A DNA stretch of 64,000 nucleotides from Candidatus Nitrospira allomarina (GCF_032050975.1 NZ_CP116967.1:4337001-4401000), one strand, 5' to 3'; positions 1-10,285 are shown, counted from the stretch's first letter. Notes: generated by a model from the letters alone, not told the origin. Numbers and translations: made by a program.

Positions 1-122
1 CAACATAACTAGGCTGGACTATGTGGATCGCTCGCCGACCTGCCTGCCACGAATCGTACGTCTGTCCAATACACTGCGGCCGGGACTTCAGCCGTGCGTA
101 ACCATCATCTGCGTCACGAGCC

Positions 123-3100
123 ATGAGTAATCCCGGGACAAAACAGGCTGATGGCGAGTGGCTTACCGGCGGCGGGGAGATGGGTAAGCTCGTCCGCACG
201 AAGGATTGGTCCAAAACCCCGCTAGGTCCAATCGATTCCTGGCCCCAAAGTCTGCGCACGACTGTCAGCCTTGCGCTCGCGTCAAACTTTCCTATCAGTA
301 TTGCCTGGGGATCGCAACGCACCCAGATCTACAACGACGGCTATTGGCCGATTTGCGGTGATAAACACCCCCATTCGATGGGCCAGGATTTTAAAGAATG
401 CTGGTATTCGGCATGGCCGGCGATTGGCGAAGCGTTTGAAAGCGCCGCCAACGGCAAAACAGCCTTCCTGGTTAACCAGCGCATGTTTCTTGATCGCCTT
501 GGCTTCCTCGAAGAAACCTTTTTTACCTTCTCCTTCAGTCCGATCCGCGATGAGTCCGGCAGCATTGGCGGCCTCTTTCATCCGGTCACGGAACTCACAC
601 AGCACACACTGTCCGAACGACGGCTCCAAGTTCTGCGCGAACTGGCCGAACGGAGCGGGGAAACGACTTCAATCGACGAGGCCCTGAGCGTGATCGGCGA
701 CTCAATCGCAGCCGCCGAACTCGATGTCCCCTTTGCGATCCTCTACCGGTTGGAGGAAGACGGCAAAGGAGCCCGGTTGGCTGATTGCACGGGCGTCGAA
801 GCCGGTTTACCCGTCACTCCGCCAGTCATCAGTTTCGATTCATCTGAAAAAATGGTCTGGCCACTCCAGAACGGACTGGAAACTCAAAGCATGGTTGTGA
901 ACGGATTAAGGCAGTTGTTTGGAGATGCACCATGCGGGCCGTATGAAGAATGTCCTGACACAGCCGTCGTGCTCCGCATCAACCTGTCAGGCTTGGCCCA
1001 GCCCTTTGGTTTTCTTATTGCCGGGGTCAGTTCGCGACGCCCTCTCGATGCGCCCTACTGCACATTTTTCGACCTTCTGGCCGAGGCCGTGGCTAACGCC
1101 TTGAACAAGGCACGTTCGTATGAGGAGGAACGTAAACGCGCGGAAGCGTTGGCGGAACTCGACCGCGCCAAGACCGCATTCTTCTCCAACGTCAGCCATG
1201 AATTTCGCACGCCCCTGACGTTGATGCTGGGCCCGCTGGAAGATGCTCTGGGGAATGTGCATGGCGTTCTACCCGCGGAAGCCGCCAACGCGGTCAGCAT
1301 TGCCCACCGGAACAGCCTCCGGCTGCTGAAATTGGTCAACACCCTGCTGGACTTTTCACGCATCGAGGCGGGACGCATCCAGGCCAATTATGAACCGACC
1401 GATCTTGCGGCACTGACGGCGGATCTTGCCAGCGTCTTCCGCTCAGCCGTTGAGCGTGCCGGCCTGCGGTTGATCGTGAATTGTCCTCCTCTTCCTGAAC
1501 CGATTTTCGTCGATCATGATATGTGGGAAAAAATCGTGCTGAACCTGCTGAGCAATGCCTTCAAATTCACCTTCGAGGGCGAGATCGAGGTGAGTCTGAA
1601 AATGGGCCATGAGTGCAAGGGAAACACTCGCAGGGGGGAGGAAGACGTACAGTCATCAGCGGATCAGGATTCGGCAGAGCTTGATCCAGACCGTTATGTG
1701 ATATTGGAAGTCTGCGACACGGGCACAGGCATTCCCCCCGAGGAATTGCCCCGTATCTTTGACCGGTTTCACCGCATCCATGGTTCCCGTGGCCGCTCAC
1801 ACGAAGGCTCAGGCATTGGCTTGGCATTAGTGCAGGAACTAGTCAAGCTGCACGGCGGCGGCGTGCGCGTGGAAAGCCACATCGGCCGCGGCAGTCATTT
1901 TTCAATTTCTATCCCGCGGGGAAAGGCCCACCTGCCCGCCGACCGCATCGAGGCGGCGCGCGCGCTGACGTCTACCGCTGTGCGGGGTGAGGCCTATGTC
2001 GAAGAGGCCTTACGGTGGCTACCGGGACATATCCCCGCAAGTGAACCCGGTGAAACCGTCAGTTCACCAGCCATGAGCCAACGCGCAGTTCCATCCAGCA
2101 CATGTGCGCCTGTTGCGCTATACGGCGTTCAAACAGGTGGGCGTATTCTTGTAGCAGATGACAATGCAGACATGCGGGAGTACGTCAGTCGCCTGCTCAA
2201 TCAGGCCGGGTTTGACATCGAAGCGGTCATCAATGGAGAAGAGGCATTGGCAATCGCCAAAAAACAACCACCGGATTTGGTGCTCACCGATATTATGATG
2301 CCTGGATTGGATGGGTACGGTTTACTGAGGGGATTGCGTTCCCATGCGGCAACCGCCGATATTCCCATCATTCTCCTTTCAGCCCGCGCCGGGGAAGAAG
2401 CCCGTATCGAGGGAATGCAGGCAGGGGCGGACGACTATCTGATCAAGCCCTTCAGTGCCCGTGAATTGCTGGCGCGGGTCGAATCGCATGTCAAGCTGGC
2501 CCGCCTTCGACGCATGACGGAAGTAAAATTGCGCGAAAGCAAATCTCAACTGACGGCGATCATTGAGCAACTCCCGGTTGGGGTCGGTGTCATCAATACG
2601 GATGGACAGTTCATGATCAGAAACTCCCAAATGAGAAATATTTCCTCAGAAGTTCTCCTGTCCCCGGACCAAGGCACCCTTACGCGCTGGCGCAGGCTCC
2701 AGGTGCAAAAGCAGCCGGTGCCGATGGACCAGTGGCCGGGTGCCCGTGCATTGCGCGGGGAGACCATCGATCCCGGGATGGAATTCATCTACACCGACCA
2801 GCAGGGCATGGAGCACCATCACCTGGTGTCCGCCGTGCCGTTTCGGGATTTCACCGGAAATGTGGTCGGGGCTATTACGGTGGTGCAAGATATTACCGAA
2901 GGCAAACAGGCCGAACAGGCGTTACGCGAAAGTGAGGAGCGCTTCCGTGCCTTCACCAGCGCCACCTCCGATGTCATATATCGCATGAGTCCTGACTGGA
3001 AGGAACTGCGGCATTGTGAAGGCCGGGAATTTGTCGCTGACACATTAGAGCCGAGCCGCATGTGGCTTGAAAGATATATCCATCCCGACGATCAGGCATA

Positions 3101-4937
3101 TGTACTGGACACGATCAACAGGGCCATCCGGACAAAAAGCTTCTTTGAACTCGAGCATCGGGTCATCCGCACCGATGGCACACTCGGCTGGACGTTTTCA
3201 CGCGCCATTCCGATTCTCAATGCCCATGGAGAGATTATTGAATGGTTCGGCGCCGCAATTGATGTCACGGCTCGCAAACATGCCGAGCAGGCACTGCTGA
3301 TAAGCGAGGAACGTTTCCGCACTCTAGCCGACAACATGAGTCAGCTCGCCTGGATGGCCGACGAAAAGGGTTCGATCTTCTGGTTCAATCAGCGATGGTT
3401 CGATTATACCGGGACCTCACTCACAGAGATGCAAGGGTGGGGATGGAAGAAAGTCCCCCACCCCGATCATGTGGAACGGGTTGTCGAGGGGCTCAAAAGG
3501 TCTTGGAATACCGGCGAGCCGTGGGAGGATACATTTCCATTGCGCGACAAAGATGGTCAATATCATTGGTTTCTTTCTCACGCCCTCCCCATTCGCGATG
3601 CGGCCGGGAACATTATCCGCTGGTTCGGCACCAACACCGACATTACGGATTTGCGCGATGTCCAGGATGCGCTACGCCAGAGCGAGGCGCGGCTGCAGAG
3701 ATTTACCCATCAATTGGAACACTTGGTCGAGGAACGGACCAAGGACCTGATCCAGTCACAAGAACGCCTGCGCAGTCTGGCCACCGAACTCAATCTGGCC
3801 GAGCAGCGGGAGCGGAAACGTCTGGCGACAGAGCTGCACGATCATCTGCAGCAGCTCCTGGTATTGGGGAAATTAAAACTCGGGCAGGGAAAGCAAGCAA
3901 GACCGTCTTTATCCACCGCGGCGGAGGTGATGCAACAGGTCGACGACATCTTATCTGAGGCGTTGACGTATACCGGCACTCTGGTTGCCGACTTAAGCCC
4001 GCCGGTGTTGCGGGATCATGGATTGCCCGAAGGGTTGAAATGGTTGGCCGAGGACATGAAAAAACGCAATCTGACGGTTCATGTCCGCCTGCCGGAACCT
4101 CTGGATCTGGTACTGCCTGATGACCAGCGCATTCTGCTCTTTCAATCGGTTCGTGAACTCCTGATCAATGCATCGAAATATGCAGGCACCAGAGAGGTCA
4201 CGGTACAGCTCGTTCAAGAGGAGACACGATTACAAATTATCGTGCAGGATAACGGGATTGGCTTTAATCCTGCGGCTATTGAGACCGCTGCGGCCGCCGA
4301 TAATATTCCATCGACCAAATTCGGGCTTTTCAGTATCCGGGAACGGATGCTTTCTTTAGGAGGCAGTTTGCGTATTGAATCATCCCCGGGACATGGAACC
4401 ACGGCCATACTGATGCTGCCGAAGTCGGACGCGAAAGAAAACCTCTCAGAGGTGAGAGAAGAAAAAGCCGCGCAAGGCGTCACGGTCAATGATCACCCGG
4501 TATTCCGCCCAAAATATCCCTCATCGGTGAGACCCCCTCTTCCATGTATCCGCGTGTTGCTGGTTGATGATCATGCGATGGTCCGTCAGGGCCTGCGCTC
4601 CGTATTGGAGGGGTATGAGGATGTGGAAGTGGTCGGCGAAGCTGCCAATGGGCTTGAAGCGTTACAAGCGGCCAATCGCCTAATCCCCCATGTGGTCGTC
4701 ATGGACATCAACATGCCGGGGATGAACGGCATAGAAGCGACGAAACACCTCAAAATCGCTTACCCGGATTTGATCGTGATCGGCCTTTCCATGCATACCG
4801 GCGACGCCAATCAGGAGGCGATGAAGCAGGCGGGCGCCTTTCTATTGATTCCCAAAGAGGCGGCCGTTAACCAACTGTACGGCTCTATTCAGGAAGCCAT
4901 GAGCAACAGTCAGTCGGCTCCTGAACGAGTCATGTGA
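123..4937 (+). CDS. Hybrid sensor kinase with two kinase cores and two receivers
   Basis: A 1604-residue, apparently soluble signalling protein. Seen in order: a PAS-like N-terminus (about 30-160), a GAF-like domain (about 165-335), a HisKA core with the H-box SHEFRTPL (His359) and an HATPase domain (DTGTGIPPEE, GSGIGLALV), a receiver with LTDIMMPG (Asp723), three PAS domains (starting near 803, 937 and 1060), a NarX/HisKA_3 core with ELHDHLQQ (His1239) plus a second HATPase, and a C-terminal receiver with VMDINMPG (Asp1528). No DNA-binding domain follows the last receiver. No membrane segment is evident, so sensing is probably cytoplasmic. The first ATG of the frame was used; no strong ribosome site decides it. 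That both cores are active is inferred from their intact motifs. The ligand is unknown. Confidence 0.93.
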   Translation: MSNPGTKQADGEWLTGGGEMGKLVRTKDWSKTPLGPIDSWPQSLRTTVSLALASNFPISIAWGSQRTQIYNDGYWPICGDKHPHSMGQDFKECWYSAWPAIGEAFESAANGKTAFLVNQRMFLDRLGFLEETFFTFSFSPIRDESGSIGGLFHPVTELTQHTLSERRLQVLRELAERSGETTSIDEALSVIGDSIAAAELDVPFAILYRLEEDGKGARLADCTGVEAGLPVTPPVISFDSSEKMVWPLQNGLETQSMVVNGLRQLFGDAPCGPYEECPDTAVVLRINLSGLAQPFGFLIAGVSSRRPLDAPYCTFFDLLAEAVANALNKARSYEEERKRAEALAELDRAKTAFFSNVSHEFRTPLTLMLGPLEDALGNVHGVLPAEAANAVSIAHRNSLRLLKLVNTLLDFSRIEAGRIQANYEPTDLAALTADLASVFRSAVERAGLRLIVNCPPLPEPIFVDHDMWEKIVLNLLSNAFKFTFEGEIEVSLKMGHECKGNTRRGEEDVQSSADQDSAELDPDRYVILEVCDTGTGIPPEELPRIFDRFHRIHGSRGRSHEGSGIGLALVQELVKLHGGGVRVESHIGRGSHFSISIPRGKAHLPADRIEAARALTSTAVRGEAYVEEALRWLPGHIPASEPGETVSSPAMSQRAVPSSTCAPVALYGVQTGGRILVADDNADMREYVSRLLNQAGFDIEAVINGEEALAIAKKQPPDLVLTDIMMPGLDGYGLLRGLRSHAATADIPIILLSARAGEEARIEGMQAGADDYLIKPFSARELLARVESHVKLARLRRMTEVKLRESKSQLTAIIEQLPVGVGVINTDGQFMIRNSQMRNISSEVLLSPDQGTLTRWRRLQVQKQPVPMDQWPGARALRGETIDPGMEFIYTDQQGMEHHHLVSAVPFRDFTGNVVGAITVVQDITEGKQAEQALRESEERFRAFTSATSDVIYRMSPDWKELRHCEGREFVADTLEPSRMWLERYIHPDDQAYVLDTINRAIRTKSFFELEHRVIRTDGTLGWTFSRAIPILNAHGEIIEWFGAAIDVTARKHAEQALLISEERFRTLADNMSQLAWMADEKGSIFWFNQRWFDYTGTSLTEMQGWGWKKVPHPDHVERVVEGLKRSWNTGEPWEDTFPLRDKDGQYHWFLSHALPIRDAAGNIIRWFGTNTDITDLRDVQDALRQSEARLQRFTHQLEHLVEERTKDLIQSQERLRSLATELNLAEQRERKRLATELHDHLQQLLVLGKLKLGQGKQARPSLSTAAEVMQQVDDILSEALTYTGTLVADLSPPVLRDHGLPEGLKWLAEDMKKRNLTVHVRLPEPLDLVLPDDQRILLFQSVRELLINASKYAGTREVTVQLVQEETRLQIIVQDNGIGFNPAAIETAAAADNIPSTKFGLFSIRERMLSLGGSLRIESSPGHGTTAILMLPKSDAKENLSEVREEKAAQGVTVNDHPVFRPKYPSSVRPPLPCIRVLLVDDHAMVRQGLRSVLEGYEDVEVVGEAANGLEALQAANRLIPHVVVMDINMPGMNGIEATKHLKIAYPDLIVIGLSMHTGDANQEAMKQAGAFLLIPKEAAVNQLYGSIQEAMSNSQSAPERVM

Positions 4938-4967
4938 TCCAGTCCTGTAGAAAACCGCACATTCAAC

Positions 4968-5519
4968 CTATTTCTCTTTTTGGTCTTGCCCGGACGCGCC
5001 GATAATTTCCAGTCCCGCCTGGGCACATGCAGCATCCAGATGACCGCCAGGGGCGCCGCCAACACCAATTCCGCCTACGACTTCTCCGCCAAATTTTATG
5101 GGAAGCCCACCGCCCAGAATAAGCATATTCTCGTTCATATCCCGTAACCCTTGAACTGCCGGCATTTTGGCAATCAACTCGCCCAATTCTGCCGTGGGCC
5201 TTTTCAGACTGGCCGAGGTGTAGGCTTTCTTGCGGCTGCTATCCACCGTATGCGGGCCGGCTCCATCTTCCCGTAATAACGCCCTCACCACCCCCGCCCG
5301 ATCGACGACCGCCGCACTCACCTGATATCCGTCTTTTGTGCATTGCTCCACCGCCGCACTTGCAGCCTTCGTGGCCAGAGAGAGTGGCAGGACCGCCTCA
5401 CGCGGCAGCTCGGCCGCCGACACGCCCGCGATGAACAGTCCGCTTAGACTGAGGGTAACCATTCCAGATAGATACCAACCTTTTCCCGATCTACATTGCA
5501 GATTGTTTTTGCCGATCAT
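4968..5519 (-). CDS. Exported GlcG/HbpS-family (DUF336) protein
   Basis: A 183-residue protein with an N-terminal signal sequence ending near GVSAAE and one GlcG/HbpS domain. Typical family features are visible: the VVDRAGVVRALLREDGA segment, the SRKKAYTSASLKRPT segment and the glycine-rich GGGLPIKFGGEVVGGIGVGG core. Members bind haem or act as accessory redox or sensor proteins, so the exact role here is open. The start at 5519 was preferred over an ATG 30 bases upstream because AAAGGAGTG lies just before it. It is convergent with the giant kinase gene to its left. Confidence 0.8.
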   Translation of the reverse strand: MIGKNNLQCRSGKGWYLSGMVTLSLSGLFIAGVSAAELPREAVLPLSLATKAASAAVEQCTKDGYQVSAAVVDRAGVVRALLREDGAGPHTVDSSRKKAYTSASLKRPTAELGELIAKMPAVQGLRDMNENMLILGGGLPIKFGGEVVGGIGVGGAPGGHLDAACAQAGLEIIGASGQDQKEK

Positions 5520-5611
5520 GAAACACTCCTTTGATAAACATGAGATCATTCATGTGCTGACCTGACGATTGTCTTGTTCAGGCTGCAACGTTGTCAATAT
5601 ATCTTACACCC

Positions 5612-6301
5612 CTACCGGGCTCCAGCCGATTCCAGCATATTCACGATTCGCGTGAAACCTTTGGTCCGGGCATGTTGCAGCGGGCTGATGCCATCCCCAT
5701 CAGGCAGGTTCATATCGGCACCCGCCTTAATAAGCATTCGTACAATCTCCTGATGTCTGGATCCCCCGTCACTCAGGATTATGGCCTCCAACAGCGCGGT
5801 CCAACCCAATCGATTCACATGATTGATATCCACATCGGTTTGCAATAATTCCCTGACGACCTCAACATGTCCGCGTTCACAGGCCGGAATCAAGGCCGTT
5901 CCCCCGAACCGGTTGTAAATTGCAAAATCGGGTTTGGCCTCTAACACCAACTTTAAAATCTCAAGGTATCCTCTCGCTCCGGCTAAGAGCAATGGACTGT
6001 CCAGTTGACGATCCTGCGCATTCACATCCGCTCCAGCCTCAATCAACACCTTTGCGCTTTCAACATGATTCCGATCAACAGCCAGGAGTAACGCCGTCTG
6101 CCCTTTTTCATCTTGAGCATGAAGGCTTGCCCCGTTTTGCAACAATTGGCGGATCGTGGCTGCATCATTTCGTTCCGCTGCTTGAAGCAACGCTCCATCG
6201 CGCCCTCGGCTTAACTCTTCAGGCATGACAACGTCCGGTCCGCCAACCACTATCAGAAGAGCTGTCATCACGAGAAGTCCTATTGTTTTCATGCATTCCA
6301 T
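5612..6301 (-). CDS. Exported ankyrin-repeat protein
   Basis: A 229-residue protein with an N-terminal hydrophobic signal (KTIGLLVMTALLIVVGG) followed by about five to six ankyrin repeats. Repeat marks such as GQTALLLAVDRNHVESAKVL, GADVNAQD, GGTALIPACERGHVEVV and GADMNLPDGDGISPLQHA are clear. Ankyrin arrays mediate protein binding and no enzyme domain is attached. The signal suggests a periplasmic location. An alternative ATG nine bases downstream (MKTIG) would also leave the signal intact; AGGA about ten bases upstream favours the outer ATG. It may share a transcript with the HbpS-like gene downstream, though about 90 bases separate them. Confidence 0.82.
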   Translation of the reverse strand: MECMKTIGLLVMTALLIVVGGPDVVMPEELSRGRDGALLQAAERNDAATIRQLLQNGASLHAQDEKGQTALLLAVDRNHVESAKVLIEAGADVNAQDRQLDSPLLLAGARGYLEILKLVLEAKPDFAIYNRFGGTALIPACERGHVEVVRELLQTDVDINHVNRLGWTALLEAIILSDGGSRHQEIVRMLIKAGADMNLPDGDGISPLQHARTKGFTRIVNMLESAGAR

Positions 6302-6506
6302 CTGCGGTCAATCCTGACTTCCCGTAGCGTGTCCTGCTCCACCGACCGTCGAGTCAGCACAGGGGACGAGGTACGAGAAGGCCTGGGTTGGGCAAGAAAA
6401 AAAAGAGAAGGAGAATGGAGCATTTTCAGCACGGCACACTATCCGCTCACTGACGAATGGCAGCCAATGACTTCTGCCTTGAAACTTCTGAATACCGACA
6501 CACCAA

Positions 6507-7811
6507 TTATTGGCCGGCCTGCTTGTGATGTGTTGCTGGGGTTTTTAACGGAAGAAAAAGCTCCAAGGGTTTTTCCAACGCCCGTTTAAATGACTGGAGA
6601 AACCGTGCCCCTTGCGCACCATCAAGTGCTCGATGATCGCAGGAGAGCGTAACTTTCATTCGGCGGGATAATTTGATGGCCTGCCCTCGTGCCACGGGAA
6701 CAATATTTACCGCGCCTATGGCCAAAGAAGCCGCTTGGGGCGGCATCAAGACCGCAATGAAATTGTCCACCTCATACATCCCAAGATTAGAGATTGAGAA
6801 CGTGGCCCCGGCATATTCTTCGGGAGTGAGTTGTTGGCCTTTGGCCCGGACAAACAGATCACGAATCTCTTCAGCGACTTGCAGAATATTTTTCCCGGCG
6901 CAATCCCGTATCACAGGAGTAATGAGACCCTCCTCCAAGGCCACCGCGATCCCGATATCAATCGTGGCATGCCGCCGTAAGGTTTCGCCCATGAATGAAA
7001 CATTGATTTCAGGATGCCGGGCCAAAGCCAGGGCAGCGGCACGAACGAACAAGACCGTTAAACTCAAGGGGGAGTGATTCACTTCCTCCATCTGCTTCCG
7101 AAGCCGCTCGGCCTGATCCATGGCCACTTCGGTGGTGAGATAAAAATGAGGGACAGGGGCCTTACTGGACGTGGTCACTCGCGCGATCGCCTTGCGCATT
7201 TGGCTCAAGGGAATATCCTTCGTTTCACGCTCAGGAATCCCGGGGGTGTCCATCTGTCCCTGAATATCGGCTTCAACGATCCGGCCTCCAGGGCCGCTGC
7301 CTTTGATTGTTGACAAATCAATCCCCTGTTCTTTCGCCAACGCCTTGGCTCGGGGCGACACTTTGATCTTTGCCTCCGGGCTCGTATCAGCCTTAGTTTC
7401 CCGGATTTCCTTTTTAGCACTGCTGGATTTTTCGCCCTTGGCCGGGATGGATGGTGCCGGCGAAGGAGAAGAAGGCGTTTCCTTTCGTGAAGAAGGAGCA
7501 GAATCTTTTTGAGGTTCTGGTGCTACAGCCTGGTCCTCAGGAGTCTCAGCCAGCGTGGCCTCAATGTCATCGTCCTCTTCTCCGATCACGGCAATGAGCT
7601 TCCCGGCTTTCACGGTTTCCCCTTCGGGCACTAACACTTTTTTCAGGACACCGGACCCAAAGGATTCCAGATCAAGGACGGCTTTGTCCGTTTCAATTTC
7701 TGCCAGAATGTCTCCCGAGTCGACCGCATCCCCTTCATGCTTTTTCCAAGCCACCACCACTCCTTCCTCCATCGTGTCCGTGAGCTTGGGCATGACGACG
7801 CGCGTAATCAT
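6507..7811 (-). CDS. pdhC: Pyruvate dehydrogenase E2, dihydrolipoamide acetyltransferase
   Basis: The E2 core subunit transfers the acetyl group from lipoyl-lysine to CoA. Seen: a single N-terminal lipoyl domain with ETDKA (Lys43), an Ala/Pro/Lys/Ser-rich linker, an E3/E1-binding domain (about 150-185, SPRAKALAKEQGIDLSTIKG), and a C-terminal catalytic domain ending in the active-site motif DHRALDG (His393, Asp397). Length 434 is normal for one lipoyl domain. AGGAG precedes the start. It is the last gene of pdhA-pdhB-pdhC. No E3 (lpd) gene is present in the window, so E3 must be encoded elsewhere. A branched-chain 2-oxoacid substrate cannot be fully excluded. Confidence 0.93.
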   Translation of the reverse strand: MITRVVMPKLTDTMEEGVVVAWKKHEGDAVDSGDILAEIETDKAVLDLESFGSGVLKKVLVPEGETVKAGKLIAVIGEEDDDIEATLAETPEDQAVAPEPQKDSAPSSRKETPSSPSPAPSIPAKGEKSSSAKKEIRETKADTSPEAKIKVSPRAKALAKEQGIDLSTIKGSGPGGRIVEADIQGQMDTPGIPERETKDIPLSQMRKAIARVTTSSKAPVPHFYLTTEVAMDQAERLRKQMEEVNHSPLSLTVLFVRAAALALARHPEINVSFMGETLRRHATIDIGIAVALEEGLITPVIRDCAGKNILQVAEEIRDLFVRAKGQQLTPEEYAGATFSISNLGMYEVDNFIAVLMPPQAASLAIGAVNIVPVARGQAIKLSRRMKVTLSCDHRALDGAQGARFLQSFKRALEKPLELFLPLKTPATHHKQAGQ

Positions 7812-7902
7812 AAGCCTCTCCTATTTATAACAGGGGAATCCTTCGAAAGAATTTGCCGTGCTGACTATCTGAGGAACAACCACTTCAAAAATATGTTCCA
7901 TG

Positions 7903-8871
7903 TTATAGAATCTGTTTCACCGCCGATATGACCCGCGCCTGATCCGGAATGGCCAGATCTTCAAGCGGCCGGGCATACGGCATGGGGACTTCTTCACCGG
8001 CGACCCTGACAATAGGCCCATCTAACAAATCAAATCCTTTTGAGTAGATGGTCTCAGCAATCTGAGCGCCCAACCCGCAAAACTCCCATCCCTCTTCCAC
8101 AATAACGACCCGCCCGGTTTTCTGGACAGATTCCAGAATGGTTTCAGTATCCAAGGGTTTTAATGACCTCAGGTCAATAACTTCGGCATTGATGCCTTCC
8201 TTTGATAAAGCTTCCGCGGCCTCAAGCGCCAGCAAGGCCATCTTTGAATAGGCCACAATGGTCACATCACTTCCTGTTCGGGTCACAGCGGCCTTGCCAA
8301 TCGGCAGGGTGTAATCCTGCTCAGCCACCTCGCCTTTCGTGCCATAGAGAAGTTGCGCTTCGATAAAAATAACCGGGTTCTCATCACGAATGGCGCTTTT
8401 CAATAAACCTTTCGCATCGGAGGGCGTCGCCGGGGCGATCACTTTCAGTCCGGGAACATGGCAGAACCAGGCTTCAAGACTTTGCGAATGCTGGGCGGCC
8501 AATTGATGGGCCGCACTCCCCGGCCCGCGAATCACCATGGGAGCCGACAACTGGCCTCCGGACATATAGCGAATTTTCGCCGCATTATTGACAATCTGGT
8601 CAAGGGCAAGAATGCCGAAATTAAAAGTCATCAATTCCACAATGGGACGCAAGCCGGCCATCGCCGCGCCAATGGCTAACCCGGTGAATCCGGCTTCGGT
8701 AATCGGAGTATCTAATACCCGCTCAACCCCAAATTCCTCCACAAAGCCTTTGCTCACTTTAAAGGCCCCCTGGTAATACCCGACCTCTTCCCCAATTAAA
8801 AAGACGCGAGAATCCCGTTGCATTTCCTCACGCATCGCCTGATTCAAGGCTTCCCTATAGGAAATCAACAT
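7903..8871 (-). CDS. pdhB: Pyruvate dehydrogenase E1 component, beta subunit
   Basis: A 322-residue transketolase-type subunit that with PdhA forms the thiamine-diphosphate-dependent E1 enzyme decarboxylating pyruvate. Family segments visible are REALNQAMREEM at the start, GEEVGYYQGAFKVSKG, TPITEAGFTGLAIGAAMAG and the C-terminal GWEFCGLGAQIAETI. It lies 98 bases downstream of pdhA and 91 bases upstream of pdhC on the same strand. No good ribosome site is seen before the ATG. The fit to the PdhB/AcoB group is clear; the oxoacid preference is inferred from the family and the gene order. Confidence 0.93.
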   Translation of the reverse strand: MLISYREALNQAMREEMQRDSRVFLIGEEVGYYQGAFKVSKGFVEEFGVERVLDTPITEAGFTGLAIGAAMAGLRPIVELMTFNFGILALDQIVNNAAKIRYMSGGQLSAPMVIRGPGSAAHQLAAQHSQSLEAWFCHVPGLKVIAPATPSDAKGLLKSAIRDENPVIFIEAQLLYGTKGEVAEQDYTLPIGKAAVTRTGSDVTIVAYSKMALLALEAAEALSKEGINAEVIDLRSLKPLDTETILESVQKTGRVVIVEEGWEFCGLGAQIAETIYSKGFDLLDGPIVRVAGEEVPMPYARPLEDLAIPDQARVISAVKQIL

Positions 8872-8969
8872 GGTTCGTCATCATTCAAGAATGGTTGATC
8901 ATCGTGTTGCTTTGATGAAGGAGATACCAGCCCCATACTTCCAGCTTAGCCTTTGTCAGAGCACAATTT

Positions 8970-9962
8970 TCACTCGATTAAAACATCTTCATGCAGCGCA
9001 CCGGCCTCAGGAAACGGGCTTTCATCGGCAAACTTCACAGATTCGGTCACCGTCTTAATCACGTCTTTATCCATCTGCTTAAAGTCGGCCTCCGTAGCCA
9101 GGCCCTCCTGAAGGATCCGGGTCTTGAGAAAAATCAATGGATCCTGCTTACGTGCTTCTCCAACTTCTTCCTTCGTTCGATAATGACCGTGAGCGGGATC
9201 GGACATTGAATGGCCCATAAATCGATAGGTCGACGCCTCAATAAAGTAGGGTTGAGGGTCCTTTCTCAACTTTTTCACCACACGCTCAGTCAATTCCTTC
9301 ACCGCCAGCACATCCATCCCATCCACCTGTTCCGCGTCAATGCCATGCGCCCTGGCCCGTTCGGCAATGTCTTTATACAGCAGCATCTCGCGTTCAACCG
9401 GCGTCCCCATCCCGTACCGGTTGTTTTCGCAAATAAAGATCACAGGCAACTTCCATAAGGCAGCCAGATTGAAGGCTTCATGCGTATGTCCGCTGGGAAC
9501 CGCTCCATCACCAAAAAAGCAGAGAACCACCCGGTCATCCTTCCGATACCGTGAGGCAAACGCCAGCCCGACTGCAAGCGGCAAATGCCCACCGACGATG
9601 GCATACCCGCCCATAAAGTGACGCTCGACATCAATGAGATGCATCGAGCCACCTTTGCCTTTGCACAAGCCGGTGGCCTTTCCAAACAATTCAGCCATCA
9701 CTTTTTTGGGATCCGACCCCTTGGCCAGACAATGCCCGTGATCACGATAGGAGGCTATGACATAGTCATCTGGGCGAATCGCATGCATACATCCCACGGC
9801 GACCGCTTCCTGCCCGATATATAAATGCAGAAAGCCCGCGATTTTCGCTAAGGCGTACATCTCCGCCGACTTCTCCTCAAAGCGTCGGATGAGCAGCATA
9901 TCCCGATACAATGTCAGAAAATTGTTCGCGTTCGAATCGTGTTCCACTGTACTCTTCGCCAT
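8970..9962 (-). CDS. pdhA: Pyruvate dehydrogenase E1 component, alpha subunit
   Basis: A 330-residue E1 alpha subunit. The thiamine-diphosphate motif is complete: GDGA at 151-154 and NN at 180-181. Other family marks are RRFEEKSAEMYALAKIAGF, SYRDHGHCLAKG, GKGGSMH and the phosphorylation-loop-like segment TYRFMGHSMSDPAH. It is the first gene of the pdh operon, so the promoter should lie in the 323-base stretch to its right. Nitrospira are known chiefly as autotrophs using the reductive TCA cycle; a PDH complex would serve pyruvate oxidation from stored glycogen or organic carbon (inference). Confidence 0.94.
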   Translation of the reverse strand: MAKSTVEHDSNANNFLTLYRDMLLIRRFEEKSAEMYALAKIAGFLHLYIGQEAVAVGCMHAIRPDDYVIASYRDHGHCLAKGSDPKKVMAELFGKATGLCKGKGGSMHLIDVERHFMGGYAIVGGHLPLAVGLAFASRYRKDDRVVLCFFGDGAVPSGHTHEAFNLAALWKLPVIFICENNRYGMGTPVEREMLLYKDIAERARAHGIDAEQVDGMDVLAVKELTERVVKKLRKDPQPYFIEASTYRFMGHSMSDPAHGHYRTKEEVGEARKQDPLIFLKTRILQEGLATEADFKQMDKDVIKTVTESVKFADESPFPEAGALHEDVLIE

Positions 9963-10285
9963 AAAAATGTCAGGCTTGTTCGATGTTGCGTGTCCTTATT
10001 TCTCTAATGCTGTCTATGAAATAGTAGAAGAACTGTAGCAAGAGATCGCATGCCGATACAATTTTTAAAGTCTTTCCCGAAATTATTTTTTTCCTTCCCT
10101 TTTGACTCCCACGCAAAAAATGCCCAGTCCTGGACTCCTTCTCAACACAACCTCGTTTGGAAATGTCAGAACAAACCAGGAAACAAATTTCACATGTTTT
10201 CGGGCGTGTGGAAATTTCCCACCGCGAGGTAAGACAGGGCTTTCTTTTTCTTCTCCAATGACTTCTAAGCCGCGATAGGTTGGGG
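9963..10285. other. Intergenic stretch upstream of pdhA
   Basis: No convincing gene is seen in these 323 bases. They must hold the pdhA promoter (minus strand) and the 3' region of the DUF1207 gene, but I could not single out a promoter or terminator with confidence. A minus-strand reading frame that crosses the stop of the neighbouring gene has no ribosome site and no protein-like composition. Confidence 0.5.

Noticed and set aside
6329-6589. Plus-strand 86-codon frame between the ankyrin gene and pdhC
   Set aside because: It overlaps the pdhC 3' end on the other strand, has no ribosome site and no protein-like pattern.
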